The position numbers and the translations under genes were made by a program. 64,000 nucleotides of DNA from the NCBI GenBank assembly GCA_963717745.1, contig CAVQXJ010000020.1, positions 209,025 to 273,024 on the forward strand, in the 5' to 3' direction. Every line of letters starts with the position of its first letter. The stretch's first letter is position 1. The notes beneath the pieces were generated by a model that had not been told where the DNA came from, made no database searches, and saw only the letters and a program-made list of their open reading frames with translations. Origin of the DNA: JACCXG01 sp963717745 (GTDB lineage: Bacteria > Acidobacteriota > Vicinamibacteria > Vicinamibacterales > 2-12-FULL-66-21). This document shows, piece by piece, positions 43,686 to 56,100 of the stretch.

Positions 43686-46346
43686 TTAGGGGCGACTGGC
43701 GTTGGCCGACGCGAGCTGGCGCAGCTCGCGATCGCACAGCGTCAGGCCTGCCGCCACGCGGTCGGCGACCGCCACGATCTCTCCCGTGAGCGTCCCTCGG
43801 TGGCGCATACCCTCGAACATCGCCGCGCTCCGCCGGTACCACGAACGGGCATGGCTCCATGCATCTCGCTTTGCAGCGGCGGGCCTGACGTCGCCTGCGA
43901 GGCTGACATAGGACTCGGCGATCAGTTGGCAGGTATCGGCGACGTTGAACGTGTAGCTCTCGTTGGCCGAATCGGCTCGCGCAAGGCTCTCCAGCAGAGC
44001 CAGAGCCTTGCGATGGACCTCCAGCGCTTCGTGCTGCCGGTGCGTCCTCCGCAAGACCTGCGCAACAAGATTGAGCTCGACGCCCTGCATCCAGCGCGCT
44101 TGCGCGTTGCTCGGATCACCTGCGGCCGTTTCCCCGGTGAGCGTCGCGGCCTGCGTGAAATAGCGCAGCGCGTCTGGGAGGTGGTCGGCTCGCAGATGCG
44201 CGAGGCCAAGCTCGAGGCTGCTCATCGCCACTTCGTGGCGCAGCGAGGTGTCCAGTGGATGGGCGACCGCGAGCGACTCGCTGAGACGAAGCGCCTCCTG
44301 CACGAGCGCCAGATTGCCCTTCAGGTCGCCGAGCGCTGCGCGCACGGTGCCCAGCCGTTTGTACGCGCGGACGAGCTCTCGCTGGGATTCCAGGTCCGGC
44401 CCGTCCGTCGCGAACGCCTGGTAAATCGCGAGCGCGCGCTCGAGACGCTCGGCAGCCTGGATGCGCTCGCCGAGCTGCGCCAATGCATCCCCGATTCGGA
44501 ACTCGCTCGCGGCGACCGTCCGCACGACATCACGATTCCCGGGTGTGGTCTTCTCGAGACCCGCGCCGATGCTCAGCGCTCGACGATAACTCGCGAGGGC
44601 GCTCTGATGATCGCGCATCATCAGTTGAACATCCCCGAGCCCATTGAGGATCCGTGCGAGATCGAGCTGCAGCATCTGGTCGAACGGGCGTGTCGCGACG
44701 AGCGCTTCTTGAAGCGTCCGGGCCTTTTGATAGCTGGCAATTGCGCCGACGGCATCACCGAGATTCGCTTCGTGCGGGTTGCCCTGGACGTCGGCAACAC
44801 GCCGATACGCGCGCGCCACTTCGGCGCGCAATGTCGAATCGTCGCCAGCCTCGGCGGCAAGACCGTCGAGATATTCGAGAGCGCGTTTCACCAGGAGCTC
44901 GCGCGCCCGCGTCGATCCTGGAAGGTACTTGATTCCATCGTGAAACTCGAACAGGAGCGACCCGGCCAGCTTGCGTACGTCCGCAAAGCGCCGTTCGGCC
45001 CTTTGCCGTTGCGCTTCCGCGACCTGATATTGCCCGATGATGAGCACCAAGCCGCCGATCAGGCTTGCGCATAGCAGCATGGCTGCGAGCACGGCCGCGC
45101 GGTGTCGCCTCAGGAATTTCGACAGCCGGTATTTCAGCGCGTCGCCGCGCGCGGCCACCGGTTTGCCCCCGAGACATCTCGAGATGTCTGCCGCAAGCTC
45201 CTGAACCGACAGGTAGCGGTGCTCCGCTTCTTTTCGAAGCGCCTTCAAGACAATCGTGTCGAGGTCGCCGCGAATCTCCTTCGGCATCCGAAATGTAACG
45301 CCCTCATCGCTCGCCTCGCGCAACGCCGTGCTCGGCGGCGCCGGGTCGGTCTCGCAGACGTCATGGACGATGTCTTCGAGCGACGTGGTCCGGACGGCAA
45401 AGGGCCTGCGGCCGGCGAGCAGCTCGTAGAGGATCACACCAAGCGAGTAGACATCGGTCGCGGTGGTCACCGTTTCGCCCCGTACCTGTTCTGGACTCGC
45501 GTAATCGGGCGTCATGGCGCGAACCAGTGTCGCGCCCCCCGCATCGTCGGTGTCGCCCCCCGCGAGCAGCGTCGCAATGCCAAAGTCGAGCAGCTTCGGC
45601 TGACCGTCCGCGCCAACAAGGATGTTTCCAGGCTTCAGGTCCCGATGCACCACCAGATGCTGGTGCGCGTAATGGACCGCCTCGCATACCGCTCGGAACA
45701 TCTCGAGCCGTGGCCTGAGGCCGAGGCGCCGACGGTCACAATACACGTCAATGGGCTCGCCCTCCACGTACTCGATCACGAGGTAATCGATCGCATCGCA
45801 CTGTCCCACGTCGTAGAGCAGACAGATCCGCGGATGGTTCAAAGCGGAAATCGCCTTCGCCTCTCGCGTGAACTGCTCATCGGCGAAACGGCCCGCTCGC
45901 ACCTTGATTGCAACGGTTCGATTCAGTCGGGTGTCTGTGGCACGGTAGACGTCGGCCATGCCGCCGGCGCCGATCCGCGGGCCCATTTCGTACGGACCGA
46001 TCCGGCATCCCTCCAGATTGTCCCGAAGGGCACGTCCATCGACGAGCGGCCCAGATTCGAGGAAGCTGCCGGCCTGAAGAGATGAGCGTACTAGAGACTC
46101 GACTTCGTCGAGCAGCGCGGCATCACCGCGGCGAGGCGCATCGGCAGGATTCGAGTCTGCGGTCGCTGGCAATCGATCGAGGAAGCTGACGTCCGAGGTG
46201 TCCGACGTCAACAACGACTCGACGTCATCACGCAGCGCCGCGTCGTCACCGGTCGCAGCGGCCAGAAAGGCGTCGCGCTCTTCGATCGGCCGTTCCACAG
46301 CGGCCTGAAACAGCGCCTTCACTCGCGACCATCGCTCGTCGGTCAT
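43686..46346 (-). CDS. Membrane Ser/Thr protein kinase with TPR tail
   Basis: An 886-residue kinase, intact. An N-terminal helical domain (WSRVKALFQAAVERPIEERDAFL; LRDDVESLLTSD) is partly repeated at residues 75-95 (LLDEVESLVRSS). The kinase core has IGAGGMADVYRATD, VAIKV, H234-R235-D236 (HRDLKPGN), D254 (DFG) and MTPDYASPEQVRGE. A single span (AAVLAAMLLCASLIGGLVLIIGQY, near residues 412-436) leads to an outer TPR array (ELLVKRALEYLDGLAAEAGDD; LARILNGLGDVQLM; YRRALSIGAGLEKTTPGN). Start ATG overlaps the sigma-factor stop (ATGA), so both are translationally coupled. It probably senses a periplasmic signal and passes it to the sigma factor or other targets. Confidence 0.92.
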   Translation of the reverse strand: MTDERWSRVKALFQAAVERPIEERDAFLAAATGDDAALRDDVESLLTSDTSDVSFLDRLPATADSNPADAPRRGDAALLDEVESLVRSSLQAGSFLESGPLVDGRALRDNLEGCRIGPYEMGPRIGAGGMADVYRATDTRLNRTVAIKVRAGRFADEQFTREAKAISALNHPRICLLYDVGQCDAIDYLVIEYVEGEPIDVYCDRRRLGLRPRLEMFRAVCEAVHYAHQHLVVHRDLKPGNILVGADGQPKLLDFGIATLLAGGDTDDAGGATLVRAMTPDYASPEQVRGETVTTATDVYSLGVILYELLAGRRPFAVRTTSLEDIVHDVCETDPAPPSTALREASDEGVTFRMPKEIRGDLDTIVLKALRKEAEHRYLSVQELAADISRCLGGKPVAARGDALKYRLSKFLRRHRAAVLAAMLLCASLIGGLVLIIGQYQVAEAQRQRAERRFADVRKLAGSLLFEFHDGIKYLPGSTRARELLVKRALEYLDGLAAEAGDDSTLRAEVARAYRRVADVQGNPHEANLGDAVGAIASYQKARTLQEALVATRPFDQMLQLDLARILNGLGDVQLMMRDHQSALASYRRALSIGAGLEKTTPGNRDVVRTVAASEFRIGDALAQLGERIQAAERLERALAIYQAFATDGPDLESQRELVRAYKRLGTVRAALGDLKGNLALVQEALRLSESLAVAHPLDTSLRHEVAMSSLELGLAHLRADHLPDALRYFTQAATLTGETAAGDPSNAQARWMQGVELNLVAQVLRRTHRQHEALEVHRKALALLESLARADSANESYTFNVADTCQLIAESYVSLAGDVRPAAAKRDAWSHARSWYRRSAAMFEGMRHRGTLTGEIVAVADRVAAGLTLCDRELRQLASANASRP

Positions 46347-46915
46347 GCTCGAACCTCGAAGCCGAGCTCACGATTGAGCCACGCTTTCGCGGTGCGCCAG
46401 TCGCGCTTGGCGGTCGATGGGGACACGCTGAGCACATGGGCCGCTTCCTCGATCGTCAGCCCGCCAAACGCCCGAAGCTCGACGAGCTTGGCCAGTTCAG
46501 CGTCGACCGTTTGCAAGCGATCGAGGGCTTGATCGAGCGCGAGGACGGGCATCCCGTCTGACGCGGCTACGTCCTTTGCTTCATCGATTGACACACAGCG
46601 CACACCCTCGCCCCGTTTGATCGCGGCGTGACGACGGGCGTGATCGACCAGGATGCGGCGCATGACGTTCGCGGCGACACCAAAGAAATGCGCCCGACTC
46701 TGCCAGTCAACCTGCCGTTGATCGACGAGCCGGATGAACACCTCGTGCACAAGGGCGGTCGGCTGCAGAGTATGGTCAGCCCGTTCCCCCCGAAGCTGGC
46801 GCGCCGCAACGCGCCGGAGCTCCGCATAGACGAGTGGCAGCAACTGGTTGAGCGCAGTCCGGTTGCCGCGACTCCAATCGCCGAGCAGTGCCGTGACGTC
46901 GCGCGGCGAGACCAT
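46343..46915 (-). CDS. ECF-type RNA polymerase sigma factor (TIGR02999-like)
   Basis: A 190-residue ECF sigma factor. Region 2: LLPLVYAELRRVAARQLRGE, LQPTALVHEVFIRLVDQ, HFFGVAANVMRRILVDHARRH. Region 4: LDQALDRLQTVDAELAKLVELRAFGGLTIEEAAHVLSVSPSTAKRDWRTAKAWLNREL. ATG 46915 has GAGGAAGG upstream at good spacing and starts directly before RDVTALLGDWSRGN. This subgroup lacks an anti-sigma gene; the overlapping kinase (four bases) is its usual partner. It is closely similar to the sigma factor at 38462. Confidence 0.94.
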   Translation of the reverse strand: MVSPRDVTALLGDWSRGNRTALNQLLPLVYAELRRVAARQLRGERADHTLQPTALVHEVFIRLVDQRQVDWQSRAHFFGVAANVMRRILVDHARRHAAIKRGEGVRCVSIDEAKDVAASDGMPVLALDQALDRLQTVDAELAKLVELRAFGGLTIEEAAHVLSVSPSTAKRDWRTAKAWLNRELGFEVRA

Positions 46916-47148
46916 CGGAGCCTTCCTCAATCAATTGGATGGGAGACGACAGCATAGCACCGGGAGGCTCGCACGCCGGCCTTTTGTCCCGTTGACCCGT
47001 TCTGGACGCCGCTTGCGCGATCTCCATACAAGCGAGGCTGGGCGAAGACGGGCGTCCCCGTCGGAGCTCCAGCGAGACGCAACCCGAATCAGAAAGTCGC
47101 GGCCCCGCGGCGGAGAGCCGGCGCGCACTGCCGTCAGGAGCAGGGACG

Positions 47149-50100
47149 ATGACGCGAGTAAACTGGGCGGGAACACTGCTGCGCACCACGCTGGCACTGG
47201 TTCCGCTCATCTGGGGGGGCCCTCCAGCGTACGCCGACACGCCACCCGGCCAGACCGGCGCGTCATCAACCGCTCGCGAAGCCGGCGCCACGGCCGATTC
47301 CAGCGCCGCGGCCAACAATACCGCGACTCGCACCGTCATCCCCACCCCCACTCGCCGACCGATCGCCTTCGAAGAAAACCGCGGCCAGGCCGATCCGAAC
47401 GTGAAGTTCATCGCCAGGAGCAGCACCTACACGCTGTTCCTGACGCCGAGGGAAGCGATTCTGTCGCCGCGGACCGCCTCCAACGCGATGGTGCGCATGC
47501 ACCTTGACGGTGGCGCGAAGAGCCCGAAGGTCGCCGGTGTCGACGCCTTGCCCGGCAAGGTTTACTACGCCAACCCGGAGGCCAAAGGCCGGCTGACGCC
47601 GGCCGCCACGTTTCGGCGCGTGCATTACACGAACGTCTACCCCGGGATCGACCTCGAGTACTACGGCAACGACGAAGCGCTCGAATTCGACTTCACGCTC
47701 GCGCCTCAGGCAGACCCGAACCAGATTCGCCTGTCATTCGACGGCGCCAGGAGTGTGACGGTCGGCAAAGAGGGCGAGCTCCGACTCCAGACCAGCGCCG
47801 ACGACCTCGTGCTGAAGGCGCCAATCGTCTATCAGGAAAGAGACGGCGTCCGCCGCCACATCACCGGCCGCTACGTGGTGTCCAACCGCCGCAAGGGCGA
47901 AGTGCGCTTCGCGCTCGGCGCCTACGACCGGTCGCTCCCGCTCGTCATCGACCCCACGATCGTCTACGCCACCTACTCCGGCACCGCCGGCAGCGAATCC
48001 ATCTCCGCCATCCAGGTGAACAAGCGCGGTCAGGTGTATCTGTTCGGCAGCACCACGGCCCTGCCCTCGCTGGGATCGCCGGCCGTGCGCATCGAAACCG
48101 CGACGACGGATCCGATCTACACACCGCTCTACTGCTTGGTGTCGAAGCTGTCGAGCGACGCACAGGACGTGGTCTTTCAGGTCTACTTCCAGGGCTTCAG
48201 AGAGTGCCAGGCGTTTACGGTGGGTCCGTCGGGCCACGTGCACCTGGCGATGCGCGCCCCCTATGCCTTCGGCGGCTTCACGCAACTCCGCACGCTGTCA
48301 GGCGACGACGACTCGGGCAACGCCGGGGCGATGATGCTGTCGGGCCTAAATTTCGACCAGGTCACCGCCATCCCTGGCCGGCCGTACCTCGTTCGCGACA
48401 TGAAGGCCGACAGCAGCGGCAACGTCTATGTGCTCTACCAGCAACTGGTGCAGGGCGACGCGGCGCTGCAAAGCCGGCTCGCCAAGGTCAATTCCGTCGG
48501 CGAGCTGATCGATGGCACCACCGGGATTGGTCTGCCGTTCGACATCGGCCTGTACGAGCTCGGCGCGGGCTTCGGCGACGTCGCGGTGGCGATGGCGCTC
48601 GACGAATTCGGCCAGGTATTTGTCATTGGCGACACCCATGGCGAGTTCCCCACCACGCCGAACGCGTTTCAGACGCAGTCGTCCGCCGCGCTCTCCACGG
48701 GCGACGTGTTCCTGGCGCAGGTCGACACCGCGCAATTCCCCTGGCAGATCCCGTATGCGACCCTCGCCGGCGGCGATTCGCACGACGCCGCCCTCGGAAT
48801 CGCGCGCGATCCGCTCGGCTTCATCTACCTCACTGGCCGGACCTCGTCCTTCAACTTTCCGATGGCGTCGTCGGCGTTTCAGGGCTCGCCCAATCTCACA
48901 CAGGGAGAGGGCGACGGCTTCATTCTGAAACTCGACCTGAACCAGAGCGGTGAGGATCAGCTCGTGGCCGGCACGTTTCTCGGCCTGCCGCAGTTTGGCC
49001 CCGGCTTCGGCTGGCGCAACGCTTCGAATCCGCTGGTGGTGCTGCCGGGCGGCGAACTGGCGATCACCGGGATCACCTCCGGCACGCTTCTCGTCAACGA
49101 ACTGTTCCAGGGCGGCCTGGTGCGGGCGGCCAATCCGTTCATCGCCATCTTCAGCGCCGAAGCCGACGCGCTCGTCATGGGCACGCGCCTCGACAGCATA
49201 GACGAGGCAACGCACTCGCTGATTCAGGGCAACGGCGTGCAGGCGCTCATTTCGGTGATCGAAACCACCGAACCGGGACGCGGCACGGCGGGCGTCGACC
49301 AGCCGACGCTGGTGGGCGGCGTGGATCTACTGGTGTCGAAGTTCGATCTCTCAGACGTGCTCGCCAACAGGCCGCCGACGCTCGATCTCGGTCCGGATCG
49401 TGCGCTCATCACCGAAACCACCGTGTTCGACTTCGATCTGGCCAACGCGCCGCACGGCGTTGGCGACCACGACGGACTGATTGAGAAATTCACCTGGCGA
49501 ATCGACGGCGGCGCGCCGCTCGTGTTCACGCCACCGTTCAGCGCGACCTTTCCGCTCCCGCTCGGCCGCCACGTCCTCACGCTGGCGGTCACCGACAACC
49601 GGGGCGCCACCGTCGACGACACCCTCGTCGTGGACGTGGAGCAGGGCCTGAGCAACGGCGATCCGCTGGTGGATGCTGGTCCGGACACCTCGCGGGTGGC
49701 GACATCGCCCACCGGCGCCACGGTAGCGCTGTTCGGCCGGGTCAGCGATCCTGACAACGACATCCTCACCATCACCTGGACCGGCAATTTCCCGACCATT
49801 CAGTTCGAGGTCCGGCCGCCGTATTTTTCCGGCAACGCGGCGGTGTTCGCCCGCCTGCCGATCGGCGTCACCGAAGCCACGCTGACCGTGAACGATGGCC
49901 ACGGCCATGTCGCGAGCGACACCACGATCTTCACGCTGGCCGGGACCAATACGGCGGCGGGTGCCGCTATCGAGGTGACTGTGCAGGACGACCGCGTCAC
50001 CGAGTACAACGGCTTCACGCCGGGACGGCTCGAGCTGACGTTCGACGCCGTCACGGTCGCCGGGTTGACCTGGATGCGCACGCGCACCGACCAGCTGCCA

Positions 50101-53100
50101 CCGCCGTCAGCGGGCAAGCAGCTGGGGAGCGCGCCGTCCTACTACGACGTGACGTCGACGGCCGCGGGGACCGGCAACGTGCGGGTGTGCATCGACACCA
50201 CAGGGATGAGCTTCAGGGCTGCGCAGGCGGCCCGTCTCCATCGCCTGAACGGCACCGCGTGGGACGACATCGCGCTGACGTCCACGCCGGCGGAATCCGC
50301 GGCGCACTACGTCTGCGGCGCGACGTCATTCTTCACCACCGCCACGTTTGCGCTGTTCACCGCCGCGGACGAGTCGATGCGGGTGACCACCATTCTCGAC
50401 GACCTGACGTTCTCCGACGGCGTAGCCGTCGATCCCGCGCGCCAGTATCTCTACGTTGCGCATCTCTCTGAAGTCCGGCGGATCGATCTGCAAACCCAAG
50501 CCAACATCAGGATTGCTGGCAACGGCAGCACCGACCTCAGCGAGATCAGATACAACGTCGACGCGCTGGACACCGCCTTCTTTGCCTCCGGAAGCATGGC
50601 CGTCGACCAGGCGGGCAACATCTACGTGCCCGACCTCAACGGCTGCGGCCTGGTCCGCCTCGAGCCGCGCAGCAACTTCACCAGCTACTTCCTGACGCGC
50701 GTCGCCGGCACGGGTCCGGACCCGGTCACGCTCGCCTGCGGATATGGCGGCGATGGCGGCGCGGCAATCGACGCGGACGTCACCGTGGCCGGTGGGATCA
50801 CCTTCGACCGAGGCGGCAACATGTTCTTCGTACAGAACGGGTACGCCAGCGGCAACGTGCTGCGGCGCATCACGCCTGGCGCCGATGGCGTGGTCGGCGG
50901 CGCGGCCGACGAAATCATCACCACCATCGCGGGCGAAGGCACGACGTGGCCGCCCGGCGGCAATCCGCACGAGGTGTACTTCGGCGGCTCGCTCGGGAGC
51001 CTGACGTTCAGCCCGCAGGGCGACCTGTATCTCGGGCTCTCCAGTCAGATCGGCCGGCTGACCCCGGCGCCGGATGCCCAGGTGATCGACGGCCGGCCCG
51101 GCGAAGTGATCACGAGCGTCTCGGGCGGCGGGATCCTCCTGACTCCGCCGTTCCAGGGTGACGGCGGTCCGGCGATGAACGCCGAGTGGAACAACGCGCG
51201 GAGCATCGCGCTGCAGCCGAACGGCGACTTGATCGTCGCCGACAGCGGTTTGAACCGGCTCCGCCGCATCACCGCCGGCGCCGACGGCATTGTCAACGGC
51301 GGCGCCGACGAGAGGGTGTCCACGTTCGCCGGATTCTCGGAGAACCTCCCCGACATTCCGTTTAACGGCGACGGCTACGCCCTCTCAACGGCGTTCTCCT
51401 CGCCACGCGTGGTGCTCAACGACCCACGCGGCGGCCTCGTGGTGGCCGACGTCGGGCACAATCGCCTTCGCCGCATTGGCCTCGGCGCTGTCACCGGATC
51501 GGGCGCGGATCTCGGCGTCACCCTCACGGCGTCGCCCAATTCGATCGATGCCGGGTCGACGGTGACCTACACCGCCACCGTCACCAACGGCGGTCCGTCA
51601 ACCGCGACGGGCATCGCTGTGTCGATGCCGGTTCCTGGTGGCTACGCGGCGTGGGCGCAGTCGCCGGCCGGCTTCTGCATCGTGCCGATCCTGCACTTTG
51701 CCGGCACGGTCCTGTGCGACGGCGGGAGCCTGCTCTCAGGCCAGAGCCTTCAGATCACGATCACGCTGACGCCGCCGGTGCGCGGCACGCTGGCATCGAC
51801 GGTCACCGCCTCGTCGGCCACATCCGACCCGGTGCCAGACAACAACTCGCGAACCGTGGTTGTTGAAGCGCTCGATCGCATTGCGCCCACGGCCGTCATC
51901 AGCGCGCCCTCGCCCGTGGCGGTAGGCACCAGCCTCACCGCGTCGGCCGTCGGGTCAACCGACGCCGGCGGCGGGCAGATCGCCAGCTACCAGTGGACGC
52001 TGATCGAGCGCGGCGTGACGATCGAGACGACGGTTCCGGCGGTGACGTTCACGGTCACGCCCGCGGAACCGCTCTCGGTGGGGCCGTACACCATTCAGCT
52101 CGTCATCTTTGACGACAGCGGCAATGCGTCGGTGTCTGCGGTGGCGACTGTTCTCGTGGTCGTGCCCGCGAGCCTGACTGCCTCGAACGACAGCTATACC
52201 GTCACTCGAGACTCGACGCTCGTCTCCGGACATCGTCTGGTCACCAAGTTCCCAGCCACCAGCATCTTCGACAACGGCCCGCTCCGGACGCTAGCGAACG
52301 TCAACGGCACGCTGTTTTTCATCGAGCGCTGCAACCTGCGCAAGAGCGACGGCACGGCCGCCCGCACCGTCCTGGTGAAGAACATCTGCGGCAACAACCT
52401 CACCACCGTCAATGGCACTTTGTTCTTCGCCGGCCAGGACTCGCGGGGAAAGGAACTCTGGAAGAGCGACGGCACCGAGGCCGGCACGGTGCTCGTCAAG
52501 GACATCGTTCCTGGCAGCACATCGTCCAGTCCACGCGAACTGACCAACGTGGATGGCCAGCTGTTCTTCATCGTCGACATCATCGCCGAGGGCGAGGTTG
52601 CCGGCAGTGAGCTGTGGCGGAGCGACGGCACCGACAGCGGCACCACGATGGTCAAGGCGTTCCCCGGGCGGGGAGGCGCGTTTTTCCCGAGGAACGTGTC
52701 CGGTACCCTGTACTTCAGAGTTTTACCTGATGGATTGTGGAGGAGCGACGGGACCACCGCCGGCACGGTACGCATAAAAAACATCAGGGTCGATGGCGGC
52801 GTCCCGGACCTCGCCTTTCCACATTTTTTCCCCTGGTTCCCGGATTGGCCGGTCAGCATCAACGGCAAGTACGCGTTCTTTGGCCGGGTGCCGGTGGATA
52901 AGGACATCTGGGCGAGCGATCCGGTCGATGGCGCGGTCAGGTTACTGGAGATGAACGCCGAGACCGGACATGATCGGGTGTTGCTGGACCTGGCTGCGGC
53001 CGGCGACCGCCTCTATTTCGGGGTCATCGACGTCACGATCAGGCCCGAGGACTGGGCCGCGTGTCTGGCCAACGCCGGTGAGCAGTTCTGTCTGTTGCAG

Positions 53101-56100
53101 CCACCCTACTCAGGGACGCGTGAGATCTGGACCAGTGACGGAACGCCGGCGGGAACGACGCTGCTCAAAGTATTCGGCCCGTTTTCGTCGCAAGCCATCA
53201 CCGACGGCCCCTTCTTTTTCACGGCCAGTGGCAACTCGGTGTACTTCCTTCAAGGTAGCGGCCTTTGGAACACTGATGGCAGCGAGGCCGGCACGACGCT
53301 GGTCAAGGCCGCTCAAGCCCGCTCCGGCTCCCCGTTCGCCGGGACATCGGACCGGATGACCGACGTCAACGGCACGCTCTTTTTCAGCGCCCGTCACCTG
53401 GGGCTCTCGGGACTCTGGAAAAGTGATGGCACAGAAGCCGGCACCGTCCCCGTCGAGAGCGTGCAGTCCGGGTATGGACCGGTTGACTTCACGAATGTCA
53501 ACGGTGCGTTTTTCTTTACGATTCCGTACGACGATGCCCGCGACCGCGAGCTCTGGGTTGCTGGAGCGGCCGCCAACGTATTGGCGAACGACATCCTGCA
53601 GACGCCACAACCGGTCACCGCGACGATCGTTCAACCGGTGTCGCAGGGCACGCTGGCGTTCAACCCCGATGGCACGTTCATCTATCGCCCGAACCCCGGC
53701 TTCTCCGGCGACGACACCTTCACCTATACGGTGACCGACGGCACGATCACGTCGAACCCGGCGACGGTGACCATCCACGTCACGACGCTGCCGGCGACGA
53801 TCTCGATCACGAACGCCGAGGTCGTCGAGGGCAACGGCGGCACTGCCAATCTCGTGTTCACGATCACCCGCAGCGGCCTGGATCTGTCGGCCAGCGCCAG
53901 CGTCGACTTCGCGACGGCCGACGGATCGGCTACCGCTGGCGCTGACTACGTCCACCAGTCGGGTACCGTGACCTTCGCGCCGGATGAAACCAGCAAGCAG
54001 GTCAGTGTCCCGGCGATCGGCGACACCTCCGACGAAGGCAACGAAGTGTTCTTCCTGAATCTGGGGAACGCCGCCGGCGCGGCGATCGCGAGAACGCGCG
54101 CCTACGGCACCATCGTGAATGACGATGTCGAGGCGGATCTGCAGGTGGCGGTCACCGCCCCGTCGTTGGTCGGTGCTGGTGGAACGATCCGGTACACCGT
54201 GGTGATCACCAACAACGGACCGGCGCCCGCGACGCTGGTCGGCATGTCGCTGCCGGTGAGCGCGGCCCAGCTGCTCGGCGTCAGTGCCACGTCACCCGCC
54301 GGTTTCTGCCTGGTGCCGGTGCTGTTCCTCGTGCCGGCGGGCACGGTGTTCTGCCCTGCCGGCACGCTCGCGCCACACGCGTCGATCACGGTGACCGTCG
54401 ACGCGACGCTCCGGGCCAATCCGCTGTCCAACACGGTCGTCGCCACCTTCTCGGTCGGCGGCCACGAATCCGACCCGGTGCCGGACAACAACACCCACAC
54501 GGTCGAGACCGAAGTCGAGCCGTCGGTGGATCTGTTGCTCGTACCGCTGGCACCGGCGCTGACGGGCACCGTGACTGTCGGCGTGCCGGCCAGTTTCCGG
54601 ATGACCGTCACCAACGTCGGCGGAGCCGCCGCGCAAGTGGCGCGGCTGACCGTTCACCCACCAGCCGGCCTGCAGTTTGTCAGCGCGTCGATGCCAGGGG
54701 CCGTCTGTGACTTCATCGGCTTCCTCGTGTGCGACATCGACAACTTCGCGCCGGGCGCGAGCGTTGAAGCGGTCGTGGTGGTGACGCCGCTCGCCTCGGG
54801 CCCGGTGACCGCGACGTTCACCGTTTCGAGCCCCCATATCGACCTCAATCCCGCCAACAACGGAATCACGTTCGACATCAACCGGGCGCCGTTCGCCAAC
54901 GCCGGCGCCGACCAGAACATCGCGATCAACCCCACGACGGGCCAGGGGGAGTTCGTCGTGACGTCCGACGGCTCGTCGGATCCGGACGGCGACCCGCTGG
55001 TGCTCACCTGGAGCCGGAACGGAGAATTTCTCGGGAACTTCATGGCCACGTGGCAGATCCTGGCGGTTGGCAACTACGTCTACACGCTGACGGCGACCGA
55101 CGGCCGCGGCGGCGTCGCCATTGACACCGTCGAGGTGACCGTGCATGGGACCGGGCTGGCACCGCCGACCAACGTGAGCGCACAGGCCACCGCCCCGGGC
55201 AGCGTGACCATCTCGTGGAATCCAGTGCCGGGCGCCAGCGGCTATCGCATTCTGCGCAGCCCCGATCCGGTGACCTTCCAGATTCCGCACATCGATCCGC
55301 CGCTCCACGCCGTGGTGGGCAGCCCGGCCACCTTCGATGTCACCGGCACGAGCACGGTTGATTCCGGCCTGCCGACGCTCGTCCGTCAGTACTACGCGGT
55401 GCAAGCCACCAACGGATCGATCGTGTCGCTGCCGGCGCCGGCGCAGGGCGGCGAAGTGCTGGTCACGGCCGCGCCCGACGCCGAAATCTTCGGCGTCGCC
55501 GACTTCCACAACCATCAGTTCGCCAACCTCGGGTTCGGCCGCAGCCTGATCTCGGGCAACGCCTTCAGCCCGGCCGGCATCCTCGACGCGCTGCCGTCGT
55601 GCGAGGCCATCCACGGATCCGGCGGCCTGCTCGACCTGCTCGGTAACATCAGAACCAATCCTCCGGGATCCTTCCCCGTCCCCGTGCCGATCACCGTCCC
55701 GTCGATGACGTTCACTCCGCCCAACCAGGCGCCGATGACCACGCCGTCCTTCCCGCTCTTGACGTCCGGCCACTTCACCGGCGGGATCGCCGCCAGCAAC
55801 GGTATCTCGTTCGACGGCTGGCCGCGCTGGAACAGCATCACGCACCAGCAGGTGTATTACGAGTGGCTGCGGCGCGCGTTCGACGGTGGCCTCCGCCTGA
55901 TGGTGATGCACGCGCTCAACAACCAGCTGCTGTGCCAGATCAGCGGCACGATGAACCAGACGCTCGGCAATTTCAGCTGCAACGACATGGACAACATCGA
56001 CGATCAGCTGAACATGGCCAAGAGCCTCGAGGCGTTCATCGACGGCCAGTCGGGCGGAACGGGCAAGGGCTGGTACCGCATCGCCTACTCCGCTACCGAC

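Noticed and set aside
52240..53570. ELWxxDGT repeats considered as a DNA tandem repeat or CRISPR-like array
   Set aside because: Repeats are in the protein, about 40-80 residues apart and divergent at DNA level; no conserved DNA repeat with spacers. No CRISPR array was found anywhere.
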